Positions 1-11,949 of a DNA stretch of 64,000 nucleotides are shown here, piece after piece. Source of the stretch: Sabellastarte sp. h YS-2021 (Eukaryota; Annelida; Polychaeta; Sabellida; Sabellidae). Where the stretch lies: assembly GCA_964017235.1 (NCBI GenBank), contig OZ024928.1, positions 151,552,881-151,616,880 of the forward strand. Direction: 5' to 3'. Numbering within the stretch: position 1 is the first letter of the stretch; each line of letters starts with the position of its first letter. The position numbers and the translations under genes were made by a program. The notes beneath the pieces are model-generated. The model did no database searches. It saw only the letters and a list, made by a program, of their open reading frames with translations, and was not told the origin of the DNA.

Positions 1-411
1 ATAAGGTTTCCCAATACGTTTTAACACATTCTAAAGCTCTAAAAGCAAGAATAAAGGAGATACAAGGCAAAAACACACAATCGGTTATTTTATGACCCCA
101 GTTTAACCCATGGGGGGGGGGGAATCGACTATTTAGACTCTTCACATAAGGTTTCCCAATACCTCTTAATACATTCTAAAGGTCTAAAAGCAAGAATAAA
201 GGAGATATAAGGCAAAAACATAAAATCGGCTATTTTATGACCCCAGTTTGACCCATAAGAGGGGGGGGGGGGGGGGGGGGGGGGGTCATCAGGGGGTAAA
301 TCTGACTGGCTATCTAGACTCTTCATATATAGTTTCCCAATACCTCTTAATATATTCTAAAGCTGTAGAACCAATAATAAAGGCGATATAAGGAAAAATG
401 TCAAAATCAGC

Positions 412-413
<2 letters not shown>
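1..413. repeat. Tandem repeat, about 146-bp unit, with poly-G tract
   Basis: The phrase 'aggtttcccaatac' recurs at about 1, 146 and 327, each time followed by the same text ending in a G-rich run. The second unit is longer because its G run has expanded to about 27 bases. The third unit is partial and runs into a (TA)n microsatellite at about 414-443. No coding content; open frames across the G run are proline-run artefacts. Confidence 0.85.
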
Positions 414-443
<30 letters not shown>

Positions 444-446
<3 letters not shown>

Positions 447-600
447 ACAGGCAATCTGTGTAACCAGGCATTACGCGTAATGACTGAATATTTCAGTCAT
501 TTCGCGAAATGCCTAAACTGTTTAGCCATTTCGCGAAATGCCTAGGCATTTCACGTAATGACTGAAATATAAGGTTCAGTGTTACACAGATTGCCTAAAC
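444..600. repeat. Foldback repeat with GCATTTCGCGAAATGC palindromes
   Basis: The outer arms are inverted copies: AGGCAATCTGTGTAAC near 449 and GTTACACAGATTGCCT at 581-596. Between them are several near-palindromes of the form GGCATTTCGCGAAATGCC and variants such as CATTACGCGTAATG. The whole segment can fold on itself. It is related to the palindrome clusters at 29,713 and 31,230. Confidence 0.75.
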
Positions 601-617
601 AAGTATTTGAAATTTCA

Positions 618-1260
618 GGCAATCTGTGTAATCATCTTTTTAAAGATATTTTTGAAGGAATAGGATTATTTCTTGCTATAAGCAATTCAAGATGTAGTTT
701 TAACTGCATGACAATTAATGAAGCTATATTTTGACATATCTCATGCATTTTTGCAAAAGTGAGTAAATAAATAGTTTTATCATATAACCATTAATGATGA
801 TACATTTCATACTTATTCTCATTTACTTCTAAGAATAGTACCATGTTCAAATCATTTTTCAGTTCTAAGTACATCCTCTGATGTTATTATATGGGGTGTG
901 GCTTCTTTAATTATATCAAATACTTAAACTTTGGTTTGAGATTTCAAGCAGTCTGTCCGACCATTTTTTTAAATTTTATAGATATGTGTTATTTCTTGCT
1001 GATAGAAGCAATTCAAGTTGTACTTTTAACTGTATGACTTTCAATTAAGGTACATGTTGATATCTTTTATACTTTTCTTGTATATTGAATAAATAAATGA
1101 GCAGTTTTGCAATGTTATCAATAATAATCATATTTTTCATACCTCTTTTCATTCAGTTGTAAGAAGGGCATCCAATTGGTTTTATTTTTTTTCAAAAGAT
1201 TACGTTTTCTTGTCTTGTTATGTGAGGAGCTTCTTTAATTATATGAGACAATACTGACAA
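618..1260. repeat. Direct duplication of an approximately 320-bp unit
   Basis: Copy one (about 618-935) and copy two (about 950-1,260) share the ordered text 'tatttcttgct', 'aagcaattcaag', 'ttttaactg.atgac', 'gagtaaataaat' and 'gcttctttaattatat'. Divergence is considerable. No ORF or TE protein is seen. Confidence 0.7.
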
Positions 1261-1974
1261 CTTTTATGTTAATCCTATTAGATGGAAAAAGCTTAACTGC
1301 AATTAGGACTCCTCAACCTTTTTAGCACCTAAACACTTAGCTTGTTTGACATTAGTGAGTATTCTGCACGAATGCCCCCCCCCCCCCCCCCCTCCCAATG
1401 TAAGGTGCTAGCAGCTTTGATATATGACAATGACATACTAGTATTTCATGTCAAAACAACAATAGTGCAAGAACCTGAAGATGATTTTAATTAGTTACAA
1501 CTCACTTGAGATCAGTATTTTAGCTTTAAATAACTGATATCATTTCTTGACAAGATAGATTACGGACACATTACTCAGCAAAACTTTTGAACAGAATTTT
1601 AAAACTGACCTATTCAAGAAATATGAAGCAGATAAGAAAGTTCTGATACCAAACAGCAGCATACTACAATGATTGAGGAGCTGAAATTAGCTGCCAGTTT
1701 TAAAGAAGTATAATGTGTAAATGTGAAGGCAGATTTTCTGTTTTCATATTTTAGCCCAGTCATGCAAGGTTTCACTGCTGAGTTTAGTCACACAACAATG
1801 TATATGTAATGATATTAACTCTGTTGATGGTAATAGAATATACTGTACATATCTTGGGTCAATTTTTAATCAAAATACCATTTTCATTATTGTTGTTCAT
1901 GAATGGACATAAAATATATTCTCTAAGTATACAACAAGCAAGGATAAAACTAGAGGATCGCTCGCAAAAAAAAA
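1261..1974. other. AT-rich DNA with no recognised feature
   Basis: The only notable item is a poly-C run at about 1,375-1,396. I see no gene, repeat boundary or TE protein. A 75-residue frame at 1,809-2,036 runs through low-complexity A-rich sequence and is not supported. Confidence 0.5.
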
Positions 1975-2089
1975 AGATAATGTTTTTGCATAGCAAAAAC
2001 AAAGCGTCCCGAAAAGGATATAAAGGTGAGTGCTAAAGTATTAAGAAAATGCTTCGTTTCTAGCCTTATACTGTTGTGGCAACCAAAGT

Positions 2090-2410
2090 CAGCGCAGTCT
2101 GCTCTATCTAGCACGGTTTTCAAGATATAAGCATTTTTGTGTTTTGCAAAAAATAAAAAAATTAAAAATGTCCGCTATATTTGGCGAGACAAAAATATTT
2201 TGAAAATTGGCATGGCTACTCTGCAGAGATACCCAGCAGGTCCAAAATTTTGTTGAGTTCGCTCTATATAGCACGGTTTTCGAGATATAAGCATTTTTGT
2301 GTTTTGCAAAAACTTTGAAAATTCAAAATGGCCACCATTTTTGGGGAGACAAAAATTTTTGTCAAGACCACTGCCGCGGTGTGTATCTCCCGCCGAGCAT
2401 TAAAGCAGAA
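2090..2410. repeat. 168-bp-family repeat units, left flank of the satellite
   Basis: About two units carry the diagnostic text 'gctctatctagcacggttttc', 'gatataagcatttttgtgtttt', 'aaaattcaaaatggccaccat' and 'ggcatggctactctgcagag'. They match the units at 25,760-26,532 and 27,669-28,020, on the far side of the satellite. The short open frames here are repeat-borne and not supported as genes. Confidence 0.8.
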
Positions 2411-2454
2411 GAAATAGCTTTTCCGAGATATTCACAATTTTTCATTTTCGTGTG

Positions 2455-5400
2455 TGAAAGCTCTTCCAAAAGTAGGTGAATGAGTTATTTGAGAAAAATT
2501 GGATATCTGCAATACTATTAAGAGATAATTCACATTTACTCATTTTGAGTAGGTGAATAATTATCTATGGGTCTGAAACTTCACCAAGTGAAAGCTCTCC
2601 CAAAAGTAGGTGAATGAGTTATTTGCGAAAAATTGGCTATCTGCAATACTTTTAGAGATAATTCGCATTTACTCATTTTGAGTAGGTGAGTAATTAGCTA
2701 TGGGTCTGAAACTTCACCATGTGAAAGCTCTCCCACAAGTAGATGAATGAGTATTTGATAAAAATTGGGTATCCGCAATACTGTTACAGATAATTAGCAT
2801 TTACTCATTTTGAGTAGGTGAACAAATAGCTATGGGTCTGAAACTTCACACAGTGAAAGCTCTCCCAAAAGTAGGTGAATGAGTTATTTGAGAAAAATTG
2901 GCTATCTGCAATACTTTTAGAGATAATTCACATTTACTCATTTTGAGTAGGTGAATAATTAGCTATGGGTCTGAAACTTCACCAAGTGAAAGCTCTGCTA
3001 AAAGTAGGTGAATGAGTTATTTGAGAAAAATTGGTTATCTGCAATACTTTTAGAGATAATTCGCATTTACTCATTTTGAGTAGGTGAGTAATTAGCTATG
3101 GGTCTGAAACTTCCCCAAGTGAAAGCTCTCCCAAAAGTAGGTGAATGAGTTATTTGAGAAAAATTGGCTATCTGCAATACTTTTAGAGATAATTCGCATT
3201 TACTCATTTTGAGTAGGTGAGTAATTAGCTATGGGTCTGAAACTTCCCCAAGTGAAAGCTCTCCCAAAAGTAGGTGAATGAGTTATTTGAGAAAAATTGG
3301 CTATCTGCAATACTTTTAGAGATAATTCGCATTTACTCATTTTGAGTAGGTGAGTAATTAGCTATGGGTCTGAAACTTCAGAGTGAAAGCTCTCCCAAAA
3401 GTAGGTGAATGAGTTATTTGAGAAAAATTGGCTATCTGCAATACTTTTAGAGATAATTCGCATTTACTCATTTTGAGTAGGTGAGTAATTAGCTATGGGT
3501 CTGAAACTTCACCAAGTGAAAGCTCTCCCAAAAGTAGGTGAATGAGTTATTTGATAAAAATTGGCTATCTGCAATACTTTTAGAGATAATTCGCATTTAC
3601 TCATTTTGAGTAGGTGAGTAATTAGCTATGGGTCTGAAACTTCACCATGTGAAAGCTCTCCCACAAGTAGATGAATGAGTATTTGATAAAAATTGGGTAT
3701 CCGCAATACTTTTACAGATAATTACATTTACTCATTTTGAGTAGGTGAATAAATAGCTATGGGTCTGAAACTTCACACAGTGAAAGCTCTCCCAAAAGTA
3801 GGTGAATGAGTTATTTGAGAAAAATTGGCTATCTGCAATACTTTTAGAGATACTTCGCATTTACTCATTTTGAGTAGGCGAGTAATTAGCTATGGGTCTG
3901 AAACTTCCCCAAGTGAAAGCTCTCCCAAAAGTAGGTGAATGAGTTATTTGAGAAAAATTGGCTATCTGCAATACTTTTAGAGATAATTCGCATTTACTCA
4001 TTTTGAGTAGGTGAGTAATTAGCTATGGGTCTGAAACTTCACAGAGTGAAAGCTCTCCCAAAAGTAGGTGAATGAGTTATTTGAGAAAAATTGGCTATCT
4101 GCAATACTTTTAGAGATAATTCGCATTTACTCATTTTGAGTAGGTGAGTAATTAGCTATGGGTCTGAAACTTCACCAAGTGAAAGCTCTGCCAAAAGTAG
4201 GTGAATGAGTTATTTGATAAAAATTGGCTATCTGCAATACTTTTAGAGATAATTCGCATTTACTCATTTTGAGTAGGTGAGTAATTAGCTATGGGTCTGA
4301 AACTTCACCATGTGAAAGCTCTCCCACAAGTAGATGAATGAGTATTTGATAAAAATTGGGTATCCACAATACTTTTACAGATAATTAGCATTTACTCATT
4401 TTGAGTAGGTGAATAAATAGCTATGGGTCTGAAACTTCACACAGTGAAAGCTCTCCCAAAAGTAGGTGAATGAGTTATTTGAGAAAAATTGCCCATCTGC
4501 AATACTTTTAGAGATAATTCACATTTACTCATTTTGAGTAGGTGAATAATTAGCTATGGGTCTGAAACTTCACCAAGTGAAAGCTCTGCCAAAAGTAGGT
4601 GAATGGGTTATTTGAGAAAAATTGGCTATCTGCAATACTTTTAGAGATAATTCGCATTTACTCATTTTGAGTAGGTGAGTAATTAGCTATGGGTCTGAAA
4701 CTTCACCAAGTGAAAGCTCTCCCAAAAGTAGGTGAATGAGTTATTTGAGAAAAATTGGCTATCTGCAATACTTTTAGAGATAATTCGCATTTACTCATTT
4801 TGAGTAGGTGAGTAATTAGCTATGGGTCTGAAACTTCACAGAGTGAAAGCTCTCCCAAAAGTAGGTGAATGAGTTATTTGAGAAAAATTGGTTATCTGCA
4901 ATACTTTTACAGATAATTCGCATTTACTCATTTTGAGTATGTGAGTAATTAGCTATGGGTCTGAAACTTCACCAAGTGAAAGCTCTCCCAAAAGTAGGTG
5001 AATGATTAATTTGACAAAAATTGGCTATCTGCAATACTTTTAGAGATAATTCGCATTTACTCATTTTGAGTAGGTGAGTAATTAGCTATGGGTCTGAAAC
5101 TTCCCCAAGTGAAAGCTCTCCCAAAAGTAGGTGAATGAGTTATTTGCGAAAAATTGGCTATCTGCAATACTTTTAGAGATAATTCGCATTTACTCATTTT
5201 GAGTAGGTGAGTAATTAGCTATGGGTCTGAAACTTCACCATGTGAAAGCTCTCCCACAAGTAGATGAATGAGTATTTGATAAAAATTGGGTATCCGCAAT
5301 ACTGTTACAGATAATTAGCATTTACTCATTTTGAGTAGGTGAACAAATAGCTATGGGTCTGAAACTTCACACAGTGAAAGCTCTCCCAAAAGTAGGTGAA

Positions 5401-8400
5401 TGAGTTATTTGAGAAAAATTGGCTATCTGCAATACTTTTAGAGATAATTCACATTTACTCATTTTGAGTAGGTGAATAATTAGCTATGGGTCTGAAACTT
5501 CACCAAGTGAAAGCTCTCCCAAAAGTAGGTGAATGAGTTATTTGAGAAAAATTGGTTATCTGCAATACTTTTACAGATAATTCGCATTTACTCATTTTGA
5601 GTAGGTGAGTAATTAGCTATGGGTCTGAAACTTCCCCAAGTGAAAGCTCTCCCAAAAGTAGGTGAATGAGTTATTTGAGAAAAATTGGCTATCTGCAATA
5701 CTTTTAGAGATAATTCGCATTTACTCATTTTGAGTAGGTGAGTAATTAGCTATGGGTCTGAAACTTCCCCAAGTGAAAGCTCTCCCAAAAGTAGGTGAAT
5801 GAGTTATTTGAGAAAAATTGGCTATCTGCAATACTTTTAGAGATAATTCGCATTTACTCATTTTGAGTAGGTGAGTAATTAGCTATGGGTCTGAAACTTC
5901 ACCAAGTGAAAGCTCTCCCAAAAGTAGGTGAATGAGTTATTTGATAAAAATTGGCTATCTGCAATACTTTTAGAGATAATTCGCATTTACTCATTTTGAG
6001 TAGGTGAGTAATTAGCTATGGGTCTGAAACTTCACCATGTGAAAGCTCTCCCACAAGTAGATGAATGAGTATTTGATAAAAATTGGGTATCCGCAATACT
6101 TTTACAGATAATTACATTTACTCATTTTGAGTAGGTGAATAAATAGCTATGGGTCTGAAACTTCACACAGTGAAAGCTCTCCCAAAAGTAGGTGAATGAG
6201 TTATTTGAGAAAAATTGGCTATCTGCAATACTTTTAGAGATACTTCGCATTTACTCATTTTGAGTAGGCGAGTAATTAGCTATGGGTCTGAAACTTCCCC
6301 AAGTGAAAGCTCTCCCAAAAGTAGGTGAATGAGTTATTTGAGAAAAATTGGCTATCTGCAATACTTTTAGAGATAATTCGCATTTACTCATTTTGAGTAG
6401 GTGAGTAATTAGCTATGGGTCTGAAACTTCACAGAGTGAAAGCTCTCCCAAAAGTAGGTGAATGAGTTATTTGAGAAAAATTGGCTATCTGCAATACTTT
6501 TAGAGATAATTCGCATTTACTCATTTTGAGTAGGTGAGTAATTAGCTATGGGTCTGAAACTTCACCAAGTGAAAGCTCTGCCAAAAGTAGGTGAATGAGT
6601 TATTTGATAAAAATTGGCTATCTGCAATACTTTTAGAGATAATTCGCATTTACTCATTTTGAGTAGGTGAGTAATTAGCTATGGGTCTGAAACTTCACCA
6701 TGTGAAAGCTCTCCCACAAGTAGATGAATGAGTATTTGATAAAAATTGGGTATCCACAATACTTTTACAGATAATTAGCATTTACTCATTTTGAGTAGGC
6801 GAATAAATAGCTATGGGTCTGAAACTTCACACAGTGAAAGCTCTCCCAAAAGTAGGTGAATGAGTTATTTGAGAAAAATTGCCCATCTGCAATACTTTTA
6901 GAGATAATTCACATTTACTCATTTTGAGTAGGTGAATAATTAGCTATGGGTCTGAAACTTCACCAAGTGAAAGCTCTGCCAAAAGTAGGTGAATGAGTTA
7001 TTTGAGAAAAATTGGCTATCTGCAATACTTTTAGAGATAATTCGCATTTACTCATTTTGAGTAGGTGAGTAATTAGCTATGGGTCTGAAACTTCACCAAG
7101 TGAAAGCTCTCCCAAAAGTAGGTGAATGAGTTATTTGAGAAAAATTGGCTATCTGCAATACTTTTAGAGATAATTCGCATTTACTCATTTTGAGTAGGTG
7201 AGTAATTAGCTATGGGTCTGAAACTTCACAGAGTGAAAGCTCTCCCAAAAGTAGGTGAATGAGTTATTTGAGAAAAATTGGTTATCTGCAATACGTTTAC
7301 AGATAATTCGCATTTACTCATTTTGAGTATGTGAGTAATTAGCTATGGGTCTGAAACTTCACCAAGTGAAAGCTCTCCCAAAAGTAGGTGAATGATTAAT
7401 TTGACAAAAATTGGCTATCTGCAATACTTTTAGAGATAATTCGCATTTACTCATTTTGAGTAGGTGAGTAATTAGCTATGGGTCTGAAACTTCCCCAAGT
7501 GAAAGCTCTCCCAAAAGTAGGTGAATGAGTTATTTGCGAAAAATTGGCTATCTGCAATACATTTAGAGATAATTCGCATTTACTCATTTTGAGTAGGTGA
7601 GTAATTAGCTATGGGTCTGAAACTTCACCATGTGAAAGCTCTCCCACAAGTAGATGAATGAGTATTTGATAAAAATTGGGTATCCGCAATACTGTTACAG
7701 ATAATTAGCATTTACTCATTTTGAGTAGGTGAACAAATAGCTATGGGTCTGAAACTTCACACAGTGAAAGCTCTCCCAAAAGTAGGTGAATGAGTTATTT
7801 GAGAAAAATTGGCTATCTGCAATACTTTTAGAGATACTTCGCATTTACTCATTTTGAGTAGGCGAGTAATTAGCTATGGGTCTGAAACTTCCCCAAGTGA
7901 AAGCTCTCCCAAAAGTAGGTGAATGAGTTATTTGAGAAAAATTGGCTATCTGCAATACTTTTAGAGATAATTCGCATTTACTCATTTTGAGTAGGTGAGT
8001 AATTAGCTATGGGTCTGAAACTTCACAGAGTGAAAGCTCTCCCAAAAGTAGGTGAATGAGTTATTTGAGAAAAATTGGCTATCTGCAATACTTTTAGAGA
8101 TAATTCGCATTTACTCATTTTGAGTAGGTGAGTAATTAGCTATGGGTCTGAAACTTCACCAAGTGAAAGCTCTGCCAAAAGTAGGTGAATGAGTTATTTG
8201 ATAAAAATTGGCTATCTGCAATACTTTTAGAGATAATTCGCATTTACTCATTTTGAGTAGGTGAGTAATTAGCTATGGGTCTGAAACTTCACCATGTGAA
8301 AGCTCTCCCACAAGTAGATGAATGAGTATTTGATAAAAATTGGGTATCCACAATACTTTTACAGATAATTAGCATTTACTCATTTTGAGTAGGTGAATAA

Positions 8401-8535
8401 ATAGCTATGGGTCTGAAACTTCACACAGTGAAAGCTCTCCCAAAAGTAGGTGAATGAGTTATTTGAGAAAAATTGCCCATCTGCAATACTTTTAGAGATA
8501 ATTCACATTTACTCATTTTGAGTAGGTGAATAATT
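2455..8535. repeat. 133-bp satellite array, left block (about 45 monomers)
   Basis: The monomer begins AGCTATGGGTCTGAAACTTC and ends GAGTAGGTGAGTAATT; successive starts are 133 bp apart (for example 4,151 to 4,284). Monomer subtypes recur in fixed order. The subtype with 'ccacaagtagatgaatgagtat' recurs with a period of about 2,390 bp (18 monomers), for example 3,641 to 6,031 and 5,222 to 7,612. The earliest block contains one extra monomer and the last lacks several, as expected from unequal exchange. No significant ORF. The array is cut at 8,535 by the DIRS element. Confidence 0.95.
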
Positions 8536-8645
8536 TAAAAATTAAACGAGACTTACCTGTAAGGTGAAGTTTGATTGTGATTCTATCGATCACTGCTGAG
8601 GAACAGAGGAATTACATGAGAAGGCTTGCACTTGTCAGAGCTCAC
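8536..8645 (+). repeat. DIRS left inverted terminal repeat
   Basis: Positions 8,580-8,645 (ATTCTATCGATCACTGC to CAGAGCTCAC) are an inverted, imperfect match to 13,184-13,249. An extra outer extension of about 44 bp (8,536-8,579, containing GAGACTTACCTGTAAGG) is present only on this side. Inequality of the two ITRs is typical of DIRS elements. With respect to the coding strand this is the 3' end. Confidence 0.88.
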
Positions 8646-8736
8646 ACTTTAGAGGCCTGAAGACATCATATAGGCAAGGGGTGGGTAAAGATGCGGAAGA
8701 CATCAGCACAAGAGAAATTCAGCCATTGGGTGGGCA

Positions 8737-8859
8737 TGTAATTCCTCTGTTCCTCAGCAGTGATCGATAGAATCACAATCAAACTTCACCTTACAGGTAA
8801 GTCTCGTTTAATTTTTAAATTCTATCTCACACTGCTCCAGAACAGAGAAATCACATGAG
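8737..8859. repeat. DIRS internal complementary region (circle-junction template)
   Basis: 8,737-8,817 is the reverse complement of the left terminus (8,536 to about 8,617), and 8,818-8,859 matches the reverse complement of the right terminus. They meet at a single AATT at 8,818-8,821. The region therefore spells the two element ends joined head to tail. In the DIRS model this region templates closure of the cDNA into a circle, whose junction is the recombinase substrate. Confidence 0.88.
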
Positions 8860-8984
8860 ATTTTAGAGCTGTGATGGCTGAAGGCTGTGACTAAAAGGAA
8901 AGACAAGCTTTCTGGTTTTTGGTGATTATTGAACATATTATACATAGGTTAAACCGTGGATTAAAGGATAGAACTCACATCCAA

Positions 8985-9977
8985 CTAAACTTTCATCTCA
9001 GACTTGTCCCTGTTTTCTAGTAACTGTGCCCCAAAACTGTCAGGGGTGATAGGCTTATTATAGTACATAGCAAAGGTTTTAGCATTTGTCCATCCTCCAG
9101 CTGCTAATATAGTGTCAATTGATATATTACAGTATGTAGCCTTCGAAGTGGATGCTGTTCTGGTACTGTGTGCTGAAAACACTTTGACATTAATACCAGC
9201 CGATGACATTACACCTTTTAACCACCTAGCTATAGTATCAGTGGACACACCAAGATGTGGTTTCTGTAACTGGATAAATAGATGCTCCTCATTTTGTCTG
9301 AGGATCTTGGTCATAGATATGTACTCCTGTAAGTGGGACACAACACATAAACTTTTCACATCATATTTTTCTAGTATAATGGGTTTTAGATGTCTTCCCG
9401 GTCTTGTTGTTTTAAGTAGGGTATCAATGTATATTTCACACCCCCTCTCTGTAAATGAAATGTTATCTACCTTCACACGCTGAAGGGTCTGAATCCTTTG
9501 GCCACTGAGCAATGATAATAACATAACAGTTTTAAAAGTGAGGTCTTTGAGTGAGATTGACTCCAGTGGTTTTTGTTCAAGGTACTGTAAAACAGTATTA
9601 ATATCCCAAGTGAAGGAATATTTTGGAAGTGATGGTCTTTTGTTAAATGCACCTTTCATCAACCTGGCAACCAATGGATGGGATCCAAAGGTAACTGCTG
9701 AGGGAAGTAAGATAACAGTGGACAAAGCACTTCTAGCAGTATTTAATGCACTGTAGCTGTAACCATTGTAGTAACACTGTGACAGGAAATTGAGCCCATC
9801 AGTAACTGAGGCAAACTTTGGTGAAATGTTATGCTGTGAGCAATAAGTATCCCATTTATTTAAATGAACTGAATACTGTTTTGAAGTATTCGGTTTCCAT
9901 GATTCCAAAATTAGGTCCTGTGTGTTTTGATTGAGCCCTTCTATTGAAAGTGTGATTGCTCTCCTGATATGAGACAT
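8985..9977 (-). CDS. DIRS tyrosine recombinase
   Basis: This 330-residue protein would integrate the circular cDNA by conservative recombination. Catalytic residues of the tyrosine-recombinase fold are visible: Arg161 in 'LSGQRIQTL', His270 and Arg273 in 'SAHSTRTAS', Trp296 in 'AGGWTN' (the position often His in other recombinases) and the nucleophile Tyr305 or Tyr306 in 'FAMYYNK'. The N-terminal 120 residues match the expected core-binding/SAM-like domain in length. It overlaps the 3' end of the RT gene by 37 nt in another frame, as is common in DIRS elements. The frame is uninterrupted. The start is the first ATG of the frame; an upstream non-ATG start cannot be excluded. Confidence 0.92.
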   Translation of the reverse strand: MSHIRRAITLSIEGLNQNTQDLILESWKPNTSKQYSVHLNKWDTYCSQHNISPKFASVTDGLNFLSQCYYNGYSYSALNTARSALSTVILLPSAVTFGSHPLVARLMKGAFNKRPSLPKYSFTWDINTVLQYLEQKPLESISLKDLTFKTVMLLSLLSGQRIQTLQRVKVDNISFTERGCEIYIDTLLKTTRPGRHLKPIILEKYDVKSLCVVSHLQEYISMTKILRQNEEHLFIQLQKPHLGVSTDTIARWLKGVMSSAGINVKVFSAHSTRTASTSKATYCNISIDTILAAGGWTNAKTFAMYYNKPITPDSFGAQLLENRDKSEMKV

Positions 9978-11794
9978 GCCAGAAGATCCATTTTTCTGTG
10001 AAGTGAATGTTTTTGACTCGAATCCACTGGTGAAAAGAGGAGTTCCCGGTGCCTAGAAAGCAGAAAAGGTGGTTGAATTAGTAACTTGTACAATGTGGGA
10101 TACCATGCCTGGGTCGGCCAATTGGGAACAATTATCAATCCAGAGGCTTTATCACAAACTACTTTCTGTAGAACCAGAGGGATAACAGCAAAGGGGGGAA
10201 ATGCGTAAAATCTCCATTTCTGCCAAGTTATCAACGAAAATGCGTCAACTGCAAGACTATGAGGATCTGAATGAAATGATACATATGGCATGATCTGGTA
10301 GTTCAGTCTTGAAGCAAACAAATCAATTTTTGGAGAGAAAGACAGTTTTTGTACTACTTGAGCAAATATATCTGGGTTTAATTTCCATTCACAATCAGGG
10401 TTAACATTTCTAGACTGAAAATCTGCAGAGGTGTTTGTTTTTCCAGGTAAATGTGCCACAGTTATCCAGATATTCCTTTGTAGAGCCCAAAGCCATATAT
10501 CTCTGGCAATATTGTGACATGATAAAGATCTGCATCCTCCAAAGTTGGTGATGTATGACACTGCACATGTGTTATCTGTCAGGACACGGATATGTATATC
10601 TTTCCTCTCCTGGCACAATGATTTTAGTGTAAACAAAATCGCCTTGAGTTCAAGACAATTGATATGAGCCCTCTTCTCATCCTCACTCCAGGGGCCATTC
10701 ACTGTTTCACATGTGCCTTGGATGACACCTCCCCAGCCTTTCTTCGACGCATCAGTCATAGCAACAACAGCAGGAGCAGAGTGGGATATTTTATATGAAG
10801 TTGTAATACCAGTAGTTTGCCACCAATGTAATTCCTGAATTGATTCTGGTGAAAATTGCATACATGCTGAATAATTTCCCTTACACTGCTTTAAGCCTTT
10901 GTTTTTGTCCCTATGTAGAGAGTGTATAAACAATCTGCCACAGTGAACGCCTGGAAGTGCACTAACAAGTAGGCCTATTACTTCTGCCACATGTCTGATT
11001 TTGGGTCTGGTGCAGGCTATTAACCTACTGCAGCTAGATTTAATCTTTGCTTTCTTCTCTTCTGTAAGGGATACAGTCATTGTGGAAGAATTGAGAACAA
11101 AACCCAGAAAAGTGATTTCTTGAACAGGTGTAAGGACAGATTTTTCAGGATGAATTATAAATCCCATGTATTGTAACAACTGAACTGTATCCATAAGGTT
11201 TTGTTGGCATTCTTTATATGTAAACCCTTTCAGAAATCCATCATCAATGTACTGAACAGATTCATGGCCCTTCTGTCTTAGTTTAGCAAGTACTGGCTTC
11301 ATGAGTTTTGTAAAGATTCTTGGGCAACAGGAAAGGCCATTTGGAAAAACAGTATATTTATAATGTTTTCCCTCATAGCAAAATTTCAGATATTTCTGGT
11401 AATCTGTGTGAATGCTGACACAATAATATGCCTCAAGCAAGTCTATGGTACACATATAACAATTGTCTGTTATCATATTTACCGCTTGTTGTAGATTTTC
11501 CATTTTAAAATGTTGGTAAGGAATATATTCATTCAGTTGCTTTAAATTTAAAATCATTCTGAAACTACCATTTTTCTTCTCTCTGAGGAAAATATTTGAG
11601 ATAAAATCTCCAGGTTCACGGTTACAGGTAACTAAGACCCCAGTTTTTAAAAGGCGTGATATTTCATGCTCTACATGAATTTTCTCCTCATCTGAGAAAG
11701 AAACCTTGGTAGGGAGGTGTTTCTGCATTGGAGTAGATGTAAATGGTATTTTGAAACCCTCAATAGCACCTAGAATTATGGTATCAGTTGTCAA
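9941..11794 (-). CDS. DIRS reverse transcriptase / RNase H
   Basis: The 617 residues include RT motif A 'CTIDLLEAYY' (about 115-124), motif B 'FPNGLSCCPRIF' (150-161) and motif C 'YIDD' (182-185). RNase H follows: Asp348 in 'MTDASKKGWGG', Glu382 in 'CLELKAI', Asp407 in 'LTDNT' and Asp458 in 'NTSADFQSR'. A C-terminal extension ends the protein. The first in-frame codon used here is TTG. The frame stays open upstream with family-like text ('FQAGRLKAFKSNWRE' precedes it), so the true protein probably begins further 5' and overlaps the end of gag. Overlap with the recombinase gene downstream is 37 nt. No stop or frameshift is seen. Confidence 0.93.
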   Translation of the reverse strand: MTTDTIILGAIEGFKIPFTSTPMQKHLPTKVSFSDEEKIHVEHEISRLLKTGVLVTCNREPGDFISNIFLREKKNGSFRMILNLKQLNEYIPYQHFKMENLQQAVNMITDNCYMCTIDLLEAYYCVSIHTDYQKYLKFCYEGKHYKYTVFPNGLSCCPRIFTKLMKPVLAKLRQKGHESVQYIDDGFLKGFTYKECQQNLMDTVQLLQYMGFIIHPEKSVLTPVQEITFLGFVLNSSTMTVSLTEEKKAKIKSSCSRLIACTRPKIRHVAEVIGLLVSALPGVHCGRLFIHSLHRDKNKGLKQCKGNYSACMQFSPESIQELHWWQTTGITTSYKISHSAPAVVAMTDASKKGWGGVIQGTCETVNGPWSEDEKRAHINCLELKAILFTLKSLCQERKDIHIRVLTDNTCAVSYITNFGGCRSLSCHNIARDIWLWALQRNIWITVAHLPGKTNTSADFQSRNVNPDCEWKLNPDIFAQVVQKLSFSPKIDLFASRLNYQIMPYVSFHSDPHSLAVDAFSLITWQKWRFYAFPPFAVIPLVLQKVVCDKASGLIIVPNWPTQAWYPTLYKLLIQPPFLLSRHRELLFSPVDSSQKHSLHRKMDLLACLISGEQSHFQ

Positions 11795-11949
11795 TTCCCT
11801 CCAGTTTGATTTGAATGCTTTAAGCCTGCCAGCCTGGAAAATCTCTTGTTTGATACTATTATTTGAGATAGTATTGCAGACAAAAGTGGCATAATCACTT
11901 TTACTAACCTTGTGTCTGTTAACTTGTGAGGTATCTGGGGTGTTATGTG

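Noticed and set aside
9112-9756. Plus-strand frames of 123 and 72 residues
   Set aside because: Antisense shadows of the DIRS recombinase gene.
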